The notes beneath the pieces were generated by a model. The model saw only the letters and a list, made by a program, of their open reading frames with translations. It ran no database searches and was not told where the DNA came from. From UBA6544 sp049601975 (GTDB lineage: Bacteria > Pseudomonadota > Alphaproteobacteria > UBA8366), in NCBI GenBank assembly GCA_049601975.1, contig JBMYRC010000019.1, positions 1 to 43,094 of the forward strand: a stretch of 43,094 bases of DNA, in the 5' to 3' direction. Both the position numbers and the translations under genes were made by a program. Positions 1 to 8,817 of this stretch are shown here, in pieces. Every line of letters begins with the position of its first letter. The stretch's first letter is position 1.

Positions 1-2
1 TC

Positions 3-1061
3 ATAATGTACACCTCGGGCACCACGGGCTTTCCGAAGGGGGTCATGCATTGCCATAACCTCCAACGGAACGTCATCGACATTGCCAACCGGCTTGGGTA
101 CCGCCCGAGTGATGTCATCCTTATGAATTGGCCGCTCTTTCATGTCCTCGGCCTTTACCTTGGCCCTTTGTTCACGGTCTGCGTGGGGACGCGAATGGTG
201 CTCACAACTGCTTTCGATCCGGCGGAATCGCTCGGGCTGATTGAGCGCGAACGGGTTACTCGCCTTTGGGGTTTTGAGAGTCAGCTCGATGCATTGAACA
301 CACATCCGGAGCTCGACACATTCGACCTCGCTAGCCTGCGCACAGGATTGGGGGTCGTCGGCATGCCAAGCAGTGTGCCAGCCGCCCGACGGGCCTACGA
401 TCTGCTGTGCCCGATTGTTTACGGCTATGGCATGACGGAAACCGGCGCTGGTATCGCCATCGGCTACCCGGAATCACCAAAAGAAGATGCGTGGCTGACG
501 TCGGGATACGCTTTGCCCGGCATAGAGTTCAAAGTAATCGATCCCGCGACCGGATCGCCTGTCGCTCATGGCGAGCAGGGCGAACTCTGCGTGCGTGGCT
601 ATTCGCTAATGCAGGGCTACTACAAAAAGCCCGAAGAGACGGCAAAGACGATCGACCAAGCCGGTTGGCTGCATACCGGAGATCTCACGACCCAACGGGA
701 AGACGGCTCTATCCGGTTTCTCGGGCGCATCAAAGACCTGCTGAAAGTCGGCGGCGAAAATGTGGATCCCGCCGAAGTTAAGCTGTTTCTGTCTGCCCAT
801 CCCGCAGTGGGTGAAATCCAAATCGTCGGCGTCCTCGACAAGCGATTGAGCGAAGTCGCGTGCGCCTGCGTGATACCCAAGCCCGGCCATGCCGTCGAGC
901 AGGACGATCTCGCCGCGTTCTGCGAAGGGAAGCTTGCTCGGTTCAAGATTCCACAGCACATGGTGACAATGGATGAGTTCCCGATGACCGCGAGCGGTAA
1001 ACCGCAGAAAGTCAAACTGCAGTCGTTGGCCATAGAAAGGCTGAAACTCGACAGCGTTTAG
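3..1061 (+). CDS. Acyl-CoA ligase (AMP-forming), C-terminal part
   Basis: This ANL-superfamily ligase would activate a carboxylic acid to its CoA thioester through an acyl-adenylate. The 5' end lies outside the window: the reading frame is open to the left edge and the first residues visible already form the ATP-binding P-loop (YTSGTTGFPKG). Further along are the A5-type motif (YGYGMTET), the A7 motif (HTGDL), the hinge region (GRIKDLLKVGGENVDPAEVK) and the C-terminal lysine motif (TASGKPQKVK) that serves the adenylation step. All catalytic signatures of the visible 352 residues are intact. The substrate cannot be read from the sequence; the many acyl-CoA genes downstream suggest a medium or branched organic acid. 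It ends 25 bases before the convergent LysE-type pseudogene. Confidence 0.9.
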   Translation: MMYTSGTTGFPKGVMHCHNLQRNVIDIANRLGYRPSDVILMNWPLFHVLGLYLGPLFTVCVGTRMVLTTAFDPAESLGLIERERVTRLWGFESQLDALNTHPELDTFDLASLRTGLGVVGMPSSVPAARRAYDLLCPIVYGYGMTETGAGIAIGYPESPKEDAWLTSGYALPGIEFKVIDPATGSPVAHGEQGELCVRGYSLMQGYYKKPEETAKTIDQAGWLHTGDLTTQREDGSIRFLGRIKDLLKVGGENVDPAEVKLFLSAHPAVGEIQIVGVLDKRLSEVACACVIPKPGHAVEQDDLAAFCEGKLARFKIPQHMVTMDEFPMTASGKPQKVKLQSLAIERLKLDSV

Positions 1062-1085
1062 CGGGGACCAAAACGAAAACGCAAT

Positions 1086-1696
1086 CTATCGCGTCGCGAC
1101 CACGACGCCAGAGCTGATGAAGATCGACCCTGTGACTTTCCGGACGCATCTGGCTGCTCTTGCAGAGAAGAGTAGATGACGCGTTCGGTCGGCCAAGAGC
1201 ACGCAGCAACCGTAAATGATAAAGGAAACGCCCGCGACAATACCCGCCAACACCAAATAATCGACGGCCGCAACGACTGTCATATCGATCAATGTCGGCA
1301 TGAGTGAGCCAAAGAACAAGATTGCCTTTGGCTTGCCAAGCGTCGCTAGTAGGCCAAGGCCGACATCTTGCCAGAAATGGCCGTGTCGATCCGTTTTGAC
1401 TGCCTCCGCGCTATCCGTTGCAACGATCAGCCGGTAATTTCGCCAGATGAGATAGGCGGCACTAGCATGCTTCACGGTCTGAAACGCCGGCCCCATTGTG
1501 GCGGCAATTGCCAATAAACCGATGAACGCGATCCCCAGAAAAAGAATGTCGGCCAAACCAAACCGTTTGTGACGGCGAAGCCAGCTTTTCGCCCGGAGCC
1601 GAGCGCTCGCGAAACTACAATGGCAAGGCCCGAGCCTGGCAATACGGTCCAAAGCATTACCCCGACCGCAAAGGCCACTATGTGTTCTGATGTCAT
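1086..1696 (-). pseudogene. LysE/RhtB-family amino-acid exporter, frameshifted
   Basis: The family comprises inner-membrane exporters of about 205 residues. The N-terminal part (MTSEHIVAFAVG..., a first membrane helix followed by a TVLPGSG motif resembling the family's LTPGP) is in one frame from 1696. The rest (ADILFLGIAFIGLL, AAYLIWRNYRL and two C-terminal helices) is in another frame down to 1086. The switch lies at about 1551-1564, in a ggtttggtttgg stretch, where adding one G would restore a continuous NGLGLADILF segment. The total length without the shift matches a complete LysE protein, so this is one gene with a one-base deletion. It is either a young pseudogene or a sequence error. 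No other lesion is visible. Confidence 0.75.
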
Positions 1697-1810
1697 CTTT
1701 AAAACACTTCCATGCCGCAGATACTTAGCGACTGCAGATTCCGCCGCTTACGTTTGGCAATGACACACAGCAACTTAGCGCGGAAGCAGGTGTTGCTGAA
1801 CGTCCCGATC

Positions 1811-3832
1811 CTAAACTGTGTTGCCTGCCTCATGGCCACTCGCCGTGGCGAAGAGCATTTCTTGTGGCGCCCGAGCATCACCGACGGGTGTTACGGGGAT
1901 GCCGGCCTGTTGAAGGGGAGAGAGGAGAGGGTCGTTTGGCCTTCGCGGACTTGCATAGGTGAGCAGCGCCAAATCTTCGACGGTGGTGACGTCGCCGTTA
2001 TAAATATTTACGAGGTCGAGCCTTCCATCTGCGATGGAGTCGCTCCACACCGGCTCCGACATTGTGAACACTTCGATGCGTTGCTCTGCAACGCGCCGTA
2101 TGATGCCCTGGCGGTTCACCAAAGGGACATCGGTAGCGATCGTGTCGCGCGGTGTGACGATGACTGTTTTGGCGAAACGCGCTTTGAGCGCTTCGGCGGC
2201 AGCGTAGACGGCTTCGGTATGGTCGGTGTCGTAGATCACCGCAGTGCCCGATTTGATGGCACCGCTTTGCAGCCCCTTGTGGCGTAGCACGTCCATCATT
2301 GCCGAGCGTAAGTCCACGACCCAGCCTTCCTCGTAGATATTTTCCGGCAGCCAAAAGGGCCGGATCATGGTTGATCCGGTCGCAAGGATCACGCTGTCCG
2401 GGCGATGCTTGATAAGATCGGCGGCTGTAACCTCTTTTCCGAGGTTGAAGTTTACACCGCCCCGTTCCGCCGCGACCGTTTGATAATCGTAAATCGACGA
2501 TACCGTCTCGCCACCCGGCAGTTTTTCGCGCCACCACGCCTTCCCACCGACAACTGAGGAAGCACCGAATACAGTGACCTCATGCCCGCGCGCGGCGGCG
2601 ACCCACGCGGCTTCCATTCCGGCAATACCAGCGCCGACGATGGCGACGCGTTTTGGCGAATCTGTCGGCGTCGGCCAAAAATCGGCCTCGCCGGGTAAGG
2701 CGACGCGGGGATTGTTGACGCAAGCGACCGGCTGTTGCTGTGTGACAATCGTTCCCCAGCAGGTGTTGCAACTCAGGCAATAACGAATATCCCAGCTCCG
2801 GCCGGCTTGCGCCTTCCTCGGCCAGGCTGGATCGGCAATGAGCGGTCTGCCGAGGGCGATAAGTTGCGCCTCGTCGCGCGCAAGAATGCCATCCGCTTCC
2901 GCCGGGTCCGTGATGCGGCCAAGAGCCATAACCGGCACATCATTGACGCTGCCTTGTAATTGCTTGATCACATCCATATACGGCATCGGTGGGCCAAACC
3001 GGTCCGGCGTGTGCATTTCAAGCGTGCGCGCATGAGCCCCGCCGGCAAAGCAGACGTAATCCGCCTTCCGGGAGGCGGTCAGCTTGTCCGCGATGATCGC
3101 GGCTTCGGGCGGCCGAATACTGCCATCAATACCGTCGTCGCAAGGGAGCTTCAAACCAATGATGAATGCGGCACCGCACGCCGCACGTAAAGCTGCGACG
3201 AGTTCAGCCACGAAACGCGTCCGGCCATCCCAATCGCCGCCATATTCGTCGTTCCGTTTGTTCGAATGCGGGGACAGGAACTGGTGAAACAAATGGCCAT
3301 GCCCGCCGGAGATCTCCACGCCGGAAAAGCCGCAAGTCTGTAAATGAAAAGCAGACTCGGCAACCTGTTCAACGAGGTTGCGAATTTCCAAAGATTTTAG
3401 AGGGCGTGGTACGGTCCAAGAAAGATCGTCGGGCAATGCGGAGGCACCCAGCGCCTCGGGATTACGACCTGGGAAATGTCGACCGCGCCCTGCGTCCTGA
3501 ATTTGGCCAATCAAACGGCAGTCCTGGCTTTCCACCGCATCGGCGAAGCGTTTGAGACCATCCGAATCGTCCTGCCGCCAGACTTGTACTCTCGGCAGAC
3601 GCGCATGATGTCGCATCATGCCGAGGGGCTCCGTCACGCTCAGCGCGGCGCCGCCTGCTGCCCTATTAGCATGATACAGAATCTCCCTGTCCGTGACCCG
3701 TCCGGCGGGCGTAGAGAGAGTCGTAATGGACGCATGAGTGATCCGATTGCGTAACGTCTTTCCAGCCAGACGGAAGGGTGTAAAAAGTGCGGCGAAGTCA
3801 CTTTGGTCCCTATTCTTTGGCCTGTCGCCCAT
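1811..3832 (-). CDS. NADH:flavin oxidoreductase, 2,4-dienoyl-CoA reductase / trimethylamine dehydrogenase type
   Basis: This 673-residue enzyme has three domains. Residues about 12-345 form an Old Yellow Enzyme FMN barrel, with HGHLFHQFLSP at 178-188 followed by SNKRNDEYGG. A four-cysteine iron-sulfur site follows (C352, C355, C358, C371). From residue 395 there is an FAD/NAD-binding domain with the VGAGIAG loop at 399-405. This architecture matches 2,4-dienoyl-CoA reductase (FadH), trimethylamine dehydrogenase and related enzymes, which pass electrons from NAD(P)H or substrate through FAD, 4Fe-4S and FMN. Length is typical. The specific substrate is unknown; the surrounding acyl-CoA genes favour an enoyl-CoA-like compound over an amine. 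The gene stands alone and is transcribed away from the CoA-transferase at 4267. Confidence 0.88.
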   Translation of the reverse strand: MGDRPKNRDQSDFAALFTPFRLAGKTLRNRITHASITTLSTPAGRVTDREILYHANRAAGGAALSVTEPLGMMRHHARLPRVQVWRQDDSDGLKRFADAVESQDCRLIGQIQDAGRGRHFPGRNPEALGASALPDDLSWTVPRPLKSLEIRNLVEQVAESAFHLQTCGFSGVEISGGHGHLFHQFLSPHSNKRNDEYGGDWDGRTRFVAELVAALRAACGAAFIIGLKLPCDDGIDGSIRPPEAAIIADKLTASRKADYVCFAGGAHARTLEMHTPDRFGPPMPYMDVIKQLQGSVNDVPVMALGRITDPAEADGILARDEAQLIALGRPLIADPAWPRKAQAGRSWDIRYCLSCNTCWGTIVTQQQPVACVNNPRVALPGEADFWPTPTDSPKRVAIVGAGIAGMEAAWVAAARGHEVTVFGASSVVGGKAWWREKLPGGETVSSIYDYQTVAAERGGVNFNLGKEVTAADLIKHRPDSVILATGSTMIRPFWLPENIYEEGWVVDLRSAMMDVLRHKGLQSGAIKSGTAVIYDTDHTEAVYAAAEALKARFAKTVIVTPRDTIATDVPLVNRQGIIRRVAEQRIEVFTMSEPVWSDSIADGRLDLVNIYNGDVTTVEDLALLTYASPRRPNDPLLSPLQQAGIPVTPVGDARAPQEMLFATASGHEAGNTV

Positions 3833-4206
3833 GGCCTGTAATTCCTAATGATTCATCCGCACAAAAGACGAAGTATGGTGTTACTACTCTGCAGCAAATT
3901 TTTTCAGAGGTTGTTGAAGAGGTTAGTTTTATACCCCAATCTGACAACGCGAGGTTTAGAGCGCCTGAACAGTTCGGAATTTGGCTACGAACGGACCAAA
4001 TCATCATTTCGCTGAAATATCCGGCTGGTAGCGTCCGCAAGCCGAATGTTCGAGCAGCGCTGCGAGCCGCGGGTCGAGTGCATCAACTATGGCATACCCT
4101 TGCCGGTATTGAGATGACGATGACGCGGGTGCCTTTCTTGATCCGGTTCCGGCTGTGCCTAGATCACTTCTAGCATGCGTAAACAATTTGTGACGGAAGG
4201 CTGGGT

Positions 4207-4220
4207 GTCGATTGATCGAC
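4207..4220. promoter_or_regulatory. Palindrome GTCGAT-TG-ATCGAC, candidate operator
   Basis: Two perfect 6-base arms are separated by two bases and centred about 53 bases upstream of the CoA-transferase start codon. The size and position suit a dimeric repressor site. No regulator gene is adjacent, so this rests on symmetry and location only. Confidence 0.3.
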
Positions 4221-4254
4221 ATGCGCCCGAGGGGCCAAGCCTTTTCCGCACCGC

Positions 4255-4259
4255 GGAGG
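4255..4259 (+). promoter_or_regulatory. Shine-Dalgarno GGAGG deciding the start at 4267
   Basis: GGAGG sits seven bases before the ATG at 4267. That favours this ATG over the in-frame TTG at 4261, which lies only one base after the motif. Confidence 0.75.
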
Positions 4260-4266
4260 CTTGTTC

Positions 4267-5499
4267 ATGTCCGATAACCTGACTGACTTTACGTTTCTAC
4301 AAGGCGTCAAAATAATCGATTTCACCCAGTTTGAGGCAGGCCCAACCTGTACCGAGGCGCTCGCTTGGCTTGGCGCTGACGTCGTCAAAATCGAAAATCC
4401 GAACAGAGGCGATCCCGGCCGCAGACTGAAGCCGAATCAGCCGGACGACGATCCGTACTACTTTCATATTTTGAATGCCAACAAGCGCTCCATAACCGCA
4501 AATTTGAAGTCACCCGAAGGTCTTGGCCTCATCCAGGATATGATCCGGAAGGCGGACGTGATGATCGAGAATTTCGCGCCCGGCGCCATTGAGCGGCTGG
4601 GCCTGTCTTATGAAGCGGTACGCAACATAAACCCCGGCATCATTTACGCCCAGATTAAAGGCTTTGGAGAAGGTAGCCCCTTCGAGAAGAACTTAGCCTT
4701 CGACATGATCGCGCAAGCTTGTGGAGGGACCTTCAGCGTTACCGGAGAAGCCGACGGGCCGCCAACCCGACCGGGAATCTCCCTTGGCGATACCGGTACC
4801 GGAATGGTGATGGCGATTACCATTCTGGGCGCCTTATACAAACGGCGGGAGACGGGAGAAGGACATAAATTACAGGTCGCGATGCAAGACGCAATCCTGC
4901 ACTATATGCGCATTCCGTTCTCCACGATGGGCCTGACCGGCAAGGCGGCGGAGCGTGGCGGTAGTAAAGTGCCGGGGATCGTCAATGCGCCGATGGGTCT
5001 TTACCCCTGCGCGCCCGGCGGTCCAAATGACTACGTCTATATTATGACCAGCCGCGCCAATCCGGAACACTGGGATCGATTGTTGAAACTTATTGGGCGA
5101 GAGGATTTGATCGGCGATGCCCGTTATCTGACGCCAGCTGATCGGGTCGAGCGCGAGGCGGAAGTGGATGAGGTGATCGCGAGTTGGACGCGGGGACAAA
5201 CCAAATATGATGCCATGAAGCTGGTGGGCGAGGCGGGCATTCCCGCGGGTGCCGTGCTGGATACAGCCGAGTTGAATGAAGATGTCACATTCGAGCATCG
5301 GGGCGTCATGCAGACCATGGTGCATCCCGTGCATCGCCCGTTCAAAATGCCGGGCTGGCCGGTTCGTGTCGACGGCAAGGCCACACGGGTGCGGGCGTCA
5401 CCGATGCTTGGCCAGCATACGGAAGAGGTCATGAGCGACTGGCTTGGCTTGAATGAAGCGGCGATTAGCGAATTGAAGACGGGCGGTGCGGTGGGCTAA
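4267..5499 (+). CDS. Family III CoA-transferase (CaiB/BaiF)
   Basis: This 410-residue CaiB/BaiF-type enzyme moves CoA from an acyl-CoA donor to a free carboxylate through mixed-anhydride and enzyme-bound thioester intermediates. The N-terminal fold signature is VKIIDFTQFEAGPTCTEALAWLGADVVKIE, written here as its family pattern (IDF...AGP, GADVVKIE). ANKRSIT and ENFAPGAIERLG are also typical. The catalytic aspartate that carries the acyl group is D175 in SLGDTGTG. Length is standard. The start is the ATG placed behind GGAGG. It is separate from the following convergent phosphatase gene, and specificity cannot be inferred. It shares only family-level similarity with the three other CoA-transferases in this window, so these are not recent duplicates. 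Confidence 0.9.
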   Translation: MSDNLTDFTFLQGVKIIDFTQFEAGPTCTEALAWLGADVVKIENPNRGDPGRRLKPNQPDDDPYYFHILNANKRSITANLKSPEGLGLIQDMIRKADVMIENFAPGAIERLGLSYEAVRNINPGIIYAQIKGFGEGSPFEKNLAFDMIAQACGGTFSVTGEADGPPTRPGISLGDTGTGMVMAITILGALYKRRETGEGHKLQVAMQDAILHYMRIPFSTMGLTGKAAERGGSKVPGIVNAPMGLYPCAPGGPNDYVYIMTSRANPEHWDRLLKLIGREDLIGDARYLTPADRVEREAEVDEVIASWTRGQTKYDAMKLVGEAGIPAGAVLDTAELNEDVTFEHRGVMQTMVHPVHRPFKMPGWPVRVDGKATRVRASPMLGQHTEEVMSDWLGLNEAAISELKTGGAVG

Positions 5500-5536
5500 T
5501 CCACCATCAAGAAACGCGAGGAATATTGCACTCTGT

Positions 5537-5557
5537 GGTGACCGACTTAAGGTCATC
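5537..5557. terminator. Hairpin between convergent genes
   Basis: GGTGACC (5537-5543) and GGTCATC (5551-5557) can form a seven-pair stem with one G-U pair and a seven-base loop. It lies in the 72-base gap between the convergent CoA-transferase and phosphatase genes. No T-run follows on either strand, so terminator function is a guess from position. Confidence 0.3.
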
Positions 5558-5571
5558 GGTGAAATGTTTGC

Positions 5572-6321
5572 CTATTCAAGATACATATGATGCAACTGTG
5601 TGCGTTCGTTAGGCGTGAGGCCGACTTCGTGTTGAAGGTATCCTTGTAGCGATGGATAGCGCGCGGAAACCGCGTCGAACGCTGCCCGGAAATAATCCTC
5701 GCGAGCGCTGAAAATCATCGCCACCGTTTGCGGGTCCATGCCGGGGCGCTCTCGGCCGCCGCGATCCCAATACTCGTTGGTGAGCAGATAATCCGCTAAG
5801 ACGATCTCCTCTGGAACGCCGAGGGTTCGCAGCACCATCGCGGAGGCCAAACCAGCGCGGTCTTTTCCAGCGGTGCAATGGATGACGATCCGATCGCCGT
5901 CGAGCAGCCGATCAAATATCCGCCTGTACGCTTTCGCATAAAGGAACGGATATTGGCTGTAATTATCGAGGAGATAGTCGCGGGCCGCGTCGGCCGCATC
6001 TTCGAAGGCTTGCAGTGAGTCGAGAAAGGATTCGCCAGGTCGCTCATCAAAGCCGAGTTCCATGACCTCGATCTCAGGATGATCCAAAAGACGAGAAGGT
6101 TCGTTTCGACGCTCGTCCCCATAGCGTAAATCGCAAGCGGCGACGACACCCAACCGCTCGACTGTGCGAATGTCATTGTCCGAGAGGCCGGCCAATGTAT
6201 CCGAGCGGAATATCCGTCCCCACTTGATGGCTGTTCCCGATCTGGTTTCGTATCCACCGAGATCGCGAAAATTACTCAGTCCCTCGAGCGGAATGTGTCT
6301 TTGCATTATCGCTGTATCCAT
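5572..6321 (-). CDS. PTP-fold tyrosine/phosphoinositide-type phosphatase (Y_phosphatase3 family)
   Basis: This 249-residue protein carries the cysteine-phosphatase signature HCTAGKDRAG at residues 148-157. C149 is the nucleophile and R155 the phosphate-binding arginine. The N-terminal segment (LSNFRDLGGY, then GRIFRSDTL) is the classic start of bacterial Y_phosphatase3 proteins, and the length is normal. In other bacteria such enzymes dephosphorylate phosphotyrosine or phosphoinositides; in catabolic gene neighbourhoods they are often stand-alone phosphatases of unknown target. An alternative start lies at 6306 (MQRHIPLEG), and neither start has a strong ribosome site. It is divergent from the DAO-family oxidase gene, with a palindrome between them that could regulate both. 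Confidence 0.85.
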   Translation of the reverse strand: MDTAIMQRHIPLEGLSNFRDLGGYETRSGTAIKWGRIFRSDTLAGLSDNDIRTVERLGVVAACDLRYGDERRNEPSRLLDHPEIEVMELGFDERPGESFLDSLQAFEDAADAARDYLLDNYSQYPFLYAKAYRRIFDRLLDGDRIVIHCTAGKDRAGLASAMVLRTLGVPEEIVLADYLLTNEYWDRGGRERPGMDPQTVAMIFSAREDYFRAAFDAVSARYPSLQGYLQHEVGLTPNERTQLHHMYLE

Positions 6322-6368
6322 TTCAGTAATCTGCCGGTCGATGATTGCAGATAAGTTTCCGGAATGTG

Positions 6369-6386
6369 ACGGTTTGAATTAACCGT
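6369..6386. promoter_or_regulatory. Inverted repeat ACGGTT-N6-AACCGT in divergent promoter region
   Basis: Two perfect 6-base arms are separated by TGAATT, in the 126 bases between the divergent phosphatase (start 6321) and oxidase (start 6448) genes. The 18-base symmetric layout is typical of a dimeric regulator site that could control both genes. No regulator gene is nearby to assign it. Confidence 0.35.
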
Positions 6387-6447
6387 ATAAGAATCGACGT
6401 GCGAGCGCCTTGGCGACCGGCGGTCCGCTCCTATAGATTGGCCTATC

Positions 6448-7569
6448 ATGAGCGCAGAATCCACAGATGTCATTGTCATTGGCGGCGGATTGCACGGCAG
6501 TTCGACCGCGTTGCATCTCCGCCGTCGTGGCCTCTCAGTAAGGGTTATCGAGAAACACTTCCCGGGCCGTTTTGCTTCCGGTGTGAATGCGGGCGGTGTG
6601 CGCCGGCTGGGCCGCCATCCGGCCGAAATTCCGCTCTCTGTCGCGGCCATGGAAATCTGGCACGAGATCGAAGGCTTCATCGGACACCATTGCGGCTTCC
6701 ATAAGGTGGGCCAGGCCAAGTTGGCCGAAAATGAAGCCGAGATGAAGCAATTGGAAGAAAGGGTCGCCAGCGTCCGCGCTCTTGGATTTGAACATGAGGA
6801 ATTGATAGGCGGCAACGAATTGCGCGAATTGGTCCCTGCGGCAGCCCCTCATTGCGTCGGCGCCATTGTTTGTCGCGACGATGGGGCGGCCAATCCGATG
6901 CTGACCACGCGGGCCTATTGGCACCGCGCTCTGTCGGAAGGGGTCGAATACCATTTAGGCGATATCGTCGACGGGATCGAACGCATCGGCGATTTGTGGC
7001 GCGTGCGTGCGGGCGATGCCCATTTCGCAGCGCCGGTATTGGTGAATTGCGCCGGTGCTTGGGGCGACACGGTTGCGGCGATGCTGGGTGATAGCGCGCC
7101 GCTTAGCGCGCAAGCCCTGACCATGATGGTGACGGAACGCATTCCGCATTTCATCGATCCGGTCTGTGGGCTCGCCAGCGGCGGTTTGTCTTTCAAGCAA
7201 TCGGATGAAGGCACATTGGTGATCGGCGGTGGACATCTCGGACATGCGGACCGAGATGCGGAAACCGCGGAGCCTGATCCAATGGCGCTTGGGCGCAGCG
7301 CCCGTACGGTCACCCGTGTTTTCCCGCAATTGAAGGACGTGCCGATAGCCCGGACCTGGTGTGGCCTCGAAGGGAAGATGCCAGATGAAATTCCGGTGAT
7401 TGGGCCAAGCGAGACTGCGCCGGATGCTTATCATGCATTCGGCTTCTGCGGTCATGGGTTCCAGTTGAGCCCTGTCGTCGGCAAACTCCTTGCTGAACAG
7501 ATTGTCGACGGCCACGCCTCCTTGCCGCTCGAACCATTTTCTATCAGCCGGTTTACTGATCGGCCCTAA
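6448..7569 (+). CDS. FAD-dependent amine/amino-acid oxidoreductase (DAO family)
   Basis: This 373-residue protein begins with the Rossmann FAD-binding loop (VIVIGGGLHGSSTALHL, glycines at residues 12-17) and ends with the family's C-terminal FAD contact (FGFCGHGFQLSP). Between them is the DAO fold shared by glycine oxidase, sarcosine oxidase beta-type and D-amino-acid dehydrogenases, which oxidise a C-N or related bond of small amino acids or N-methylated compounds. The exact substrate is not readable. It is followed by the Mct-like CoA-transferase only 42 bases downstream on the same strand, so the two probably form a transcription unit. Confidence 0.87.
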   Translation: MSAESTDVIVIGGGLHGSSTALHLRRRGLSVRVIEKHFPGRFASGVNAGGVRRLGRHPAEIPLSVAAMEIWHEIEGFIGHHCGFHKVGQAKLAENEAEMKQLEERVASVRALGFEHEELIGGNELRELVPAAAPHCVGAIVCRDDGAANPMLTTRAYWHRALSEGVEYHLGDIVDGIERIGDLWRVRAGDAHFAAPVLVNCAGAWGDTVAAMLGDSAPLSAQALTMMVTERIPHFIDPVCGLASGGLSFKQSDEGTLVIGGGHLGHADRDAETAEPDPMALGRSARTVTRVFPQLKDVPIARTWCGLEGKMPDEIPVIGPSETAPDAYHAFGFCGHGFQLSPVVGKLLAEQIVDGHASLPLEPFSISRFTDRP

Positions 7570-7611
7570 TCCAAAAGATCCCTAAACCATAAGATCGAGG
7601 AAGAATAGAAT

Positions 7612-8817
7612 ATGACCGGACCCCTCACAGGCATGACCGTTATCGAAGTCTCCGCCTTCATTGCCGCACCTTTTGCCGGGCTTACTTTGGCGCAGATGGG
7701 GGCCGAGGTTATCCGCATCGATCCCATTGGCGGTGGGCTCGATTATAACCGTTGGCCGGTGACGGATGACGGTAAGAGCCTGTATTGGGCTGGGCTGAAC
7801 AAGGGCAAGAAATCCGTCACTCTGAACGTCCGTGACCCCAAGGGCCGGGAACTGGCGCACGCACTGATGACCGCGTCCGGGCCCGGAAAGGGTATCGTGG
7901 TGACGAACCTCCCCGCCCGCGGTTGGCTCGACTATGAAGGTTTGAAGGCGATGCGCGATGATCTGATTATGATCAATATCGTTGGTCGGCGCGATGGGTC
8001 GGTAGCGCTCGATTACACTGTAAACGCACGTGCTGGATTTCCCTTGATTACAGGGCCGGAAGGCTCGGAAGGTCCGGTCAATCATGTCATGCCGGTCTGG
8101 GATGTGGTTACCGCGTTAGCGGCGTCGAATGCGGTCTTGGTTGCCGACCGGCACCGCCGCGACACCGGGGAAGGGCAATATGTACGGATCGCCCTGGCGG
8201 ATTCGGCTTTCGCGGTGCTCAGCCATCTTGGTTATGTGGCCGAAGCTCAGATTAACGGCACGGATCGTCCGGCAACCGGCAATCACGTGTTCGGGACGTT
8301 CGGCTGTGATTTTCCGACATCGGACAATCGCCGGGTTATGATCACCGCTTTCACGCCGCGTCATTGGTCTGCCCTTTTGGAGGCGACCGGCACCACTGAG
8401 CGTTTTGCCGTGATTGCTGCTGAGCACGGCGTTGACTTGGCGCGAGAAGAAGAGCGCTACGCTTTGAGGAATAAGATCGAAGCCGAACTGGCGCCGTGGT
8501 TCGCGGCGCGGCCAGTAGATGAAATTGGCACGGCTTTGGACGCGGTCGGGGCTTGTTGGGGGCCATACCAGAGCGTTCGCCAAGCGGTCGCTGACGATCC
8601 TGATCTCTCGACCGAAAACCCAATGTTCGAGGAAATCGACCAGCCCGGTATTGGGCGTTATCTGGCGGCAGGCTCCTTTATCGATTTTGGCGCCATTCCG
8701 CGCGATCCTGTTGTCCCGGCACCGACGCTTGGCAGGGATACCGAGAGTATTCTCGCGGAGAAGCTAGGACTGTCCGATGCCGAACTCGGAGGGTTACGCG
8801 ACAGCGGTGTGATTTAG
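7612..8817 (+). CDS. mct: Family III CoA-transferase, 2-methylfumaryl-CoA isomerase (Mct)-like
   Basis: This 401-residue CaiB/BaiF protein has a catalytic aspartate at D164 (VMPVWDVVTAL). It differs clearly from the other three CoA-transferases here and carries motifs that I recall from 2-methylfumaryl-CoA (mesaconyl-C1-CoA) isomerase of the 3-hydroxypropionate bicycle: DPIGGGLDYNRWPV (37-50), WAGLNKGKKS (59-68), TNLPARGWLDY (98-108) and LIMINIVGRRDG (118-129). Mct shifts CoA within mesaconate from C1 to C4. The partner enzymes of that cycle (mesaconyl-C1-CoA hydratase, malyl-CoA lyase, mesaconyl-C4-CoA hydratase) are not in the window. It may therefore be a paralogue acting on another branched unsaturated dicarboxylate. 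A GAGG-type ribosome site lies about ten bases before the ATG. Confidence 0.75.
   Translation: MTGPLTGMTVIEVSAFIAAPFAGLTLAQMGAEVIRIDPIGGGLDYNRWPVTDDGKSLYWAGLNKGKKSVTLNVRDPKGRELAHALMTASGPGKGIVVTNLPARGWLDYEGLKAMRDDLIMINIVGRRDGSVALDYTVNARAGFPLITGPEGSEGPVNHVMPVWDVVTALAASNAVLVADRHRRDTGEGQYVRIALADSAFAVLSHLGYVAEAQINGTDRPATGNHVFGTFGCDFPTSDNRRVMITAFTPRHWSALLEATGTTERFAVIAAEHGVDLAREEERYALRNKIEAELAPWFAARPVDEIGTALDAVGACWGPYQSVRQAVADDPDLSTENPMFEEIDQPGIGRYLAAGSFIDFGAIPRDPVVPAPTLGRDTESILAEKLGLSDAELGGLRDSGVI

Larger units (their letters stand above)
3833..4266. other. Intergenic region between divergent oxidoreductase and CoA-transferase genes
   Basis: This 434-base stretch separates two divergent genes. Short open frames exist on both strands, but none has a convincing ribosome site, recognisable domain or coding-like composition, so no gene is called. 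A short hairpin (CTCTG ... CAGAG) lies near 3891-3913, and a near-perfect palindrome lies at 4207-4220 (listed separately). Promoters for both flanking genes are expected here, but no clear -10/-35 pair could be identified. Confidence 0.6.

Noticed and set aside
1712..2287. Plus-strand 191-codon open frame
   Set aside because: It is antisense to the C-terminal half of the flavin oxidoreductase, which has clear family motifs; no domain is visible in the antisense product.
3787..4173. Plus-strand 128-codon open frame in the 3.8-4.2 kb region
   Set aside because: It overlaps the start of the oxidoreductase gene, has no ribosome site or recognisable motif, and its composition does not look coding.
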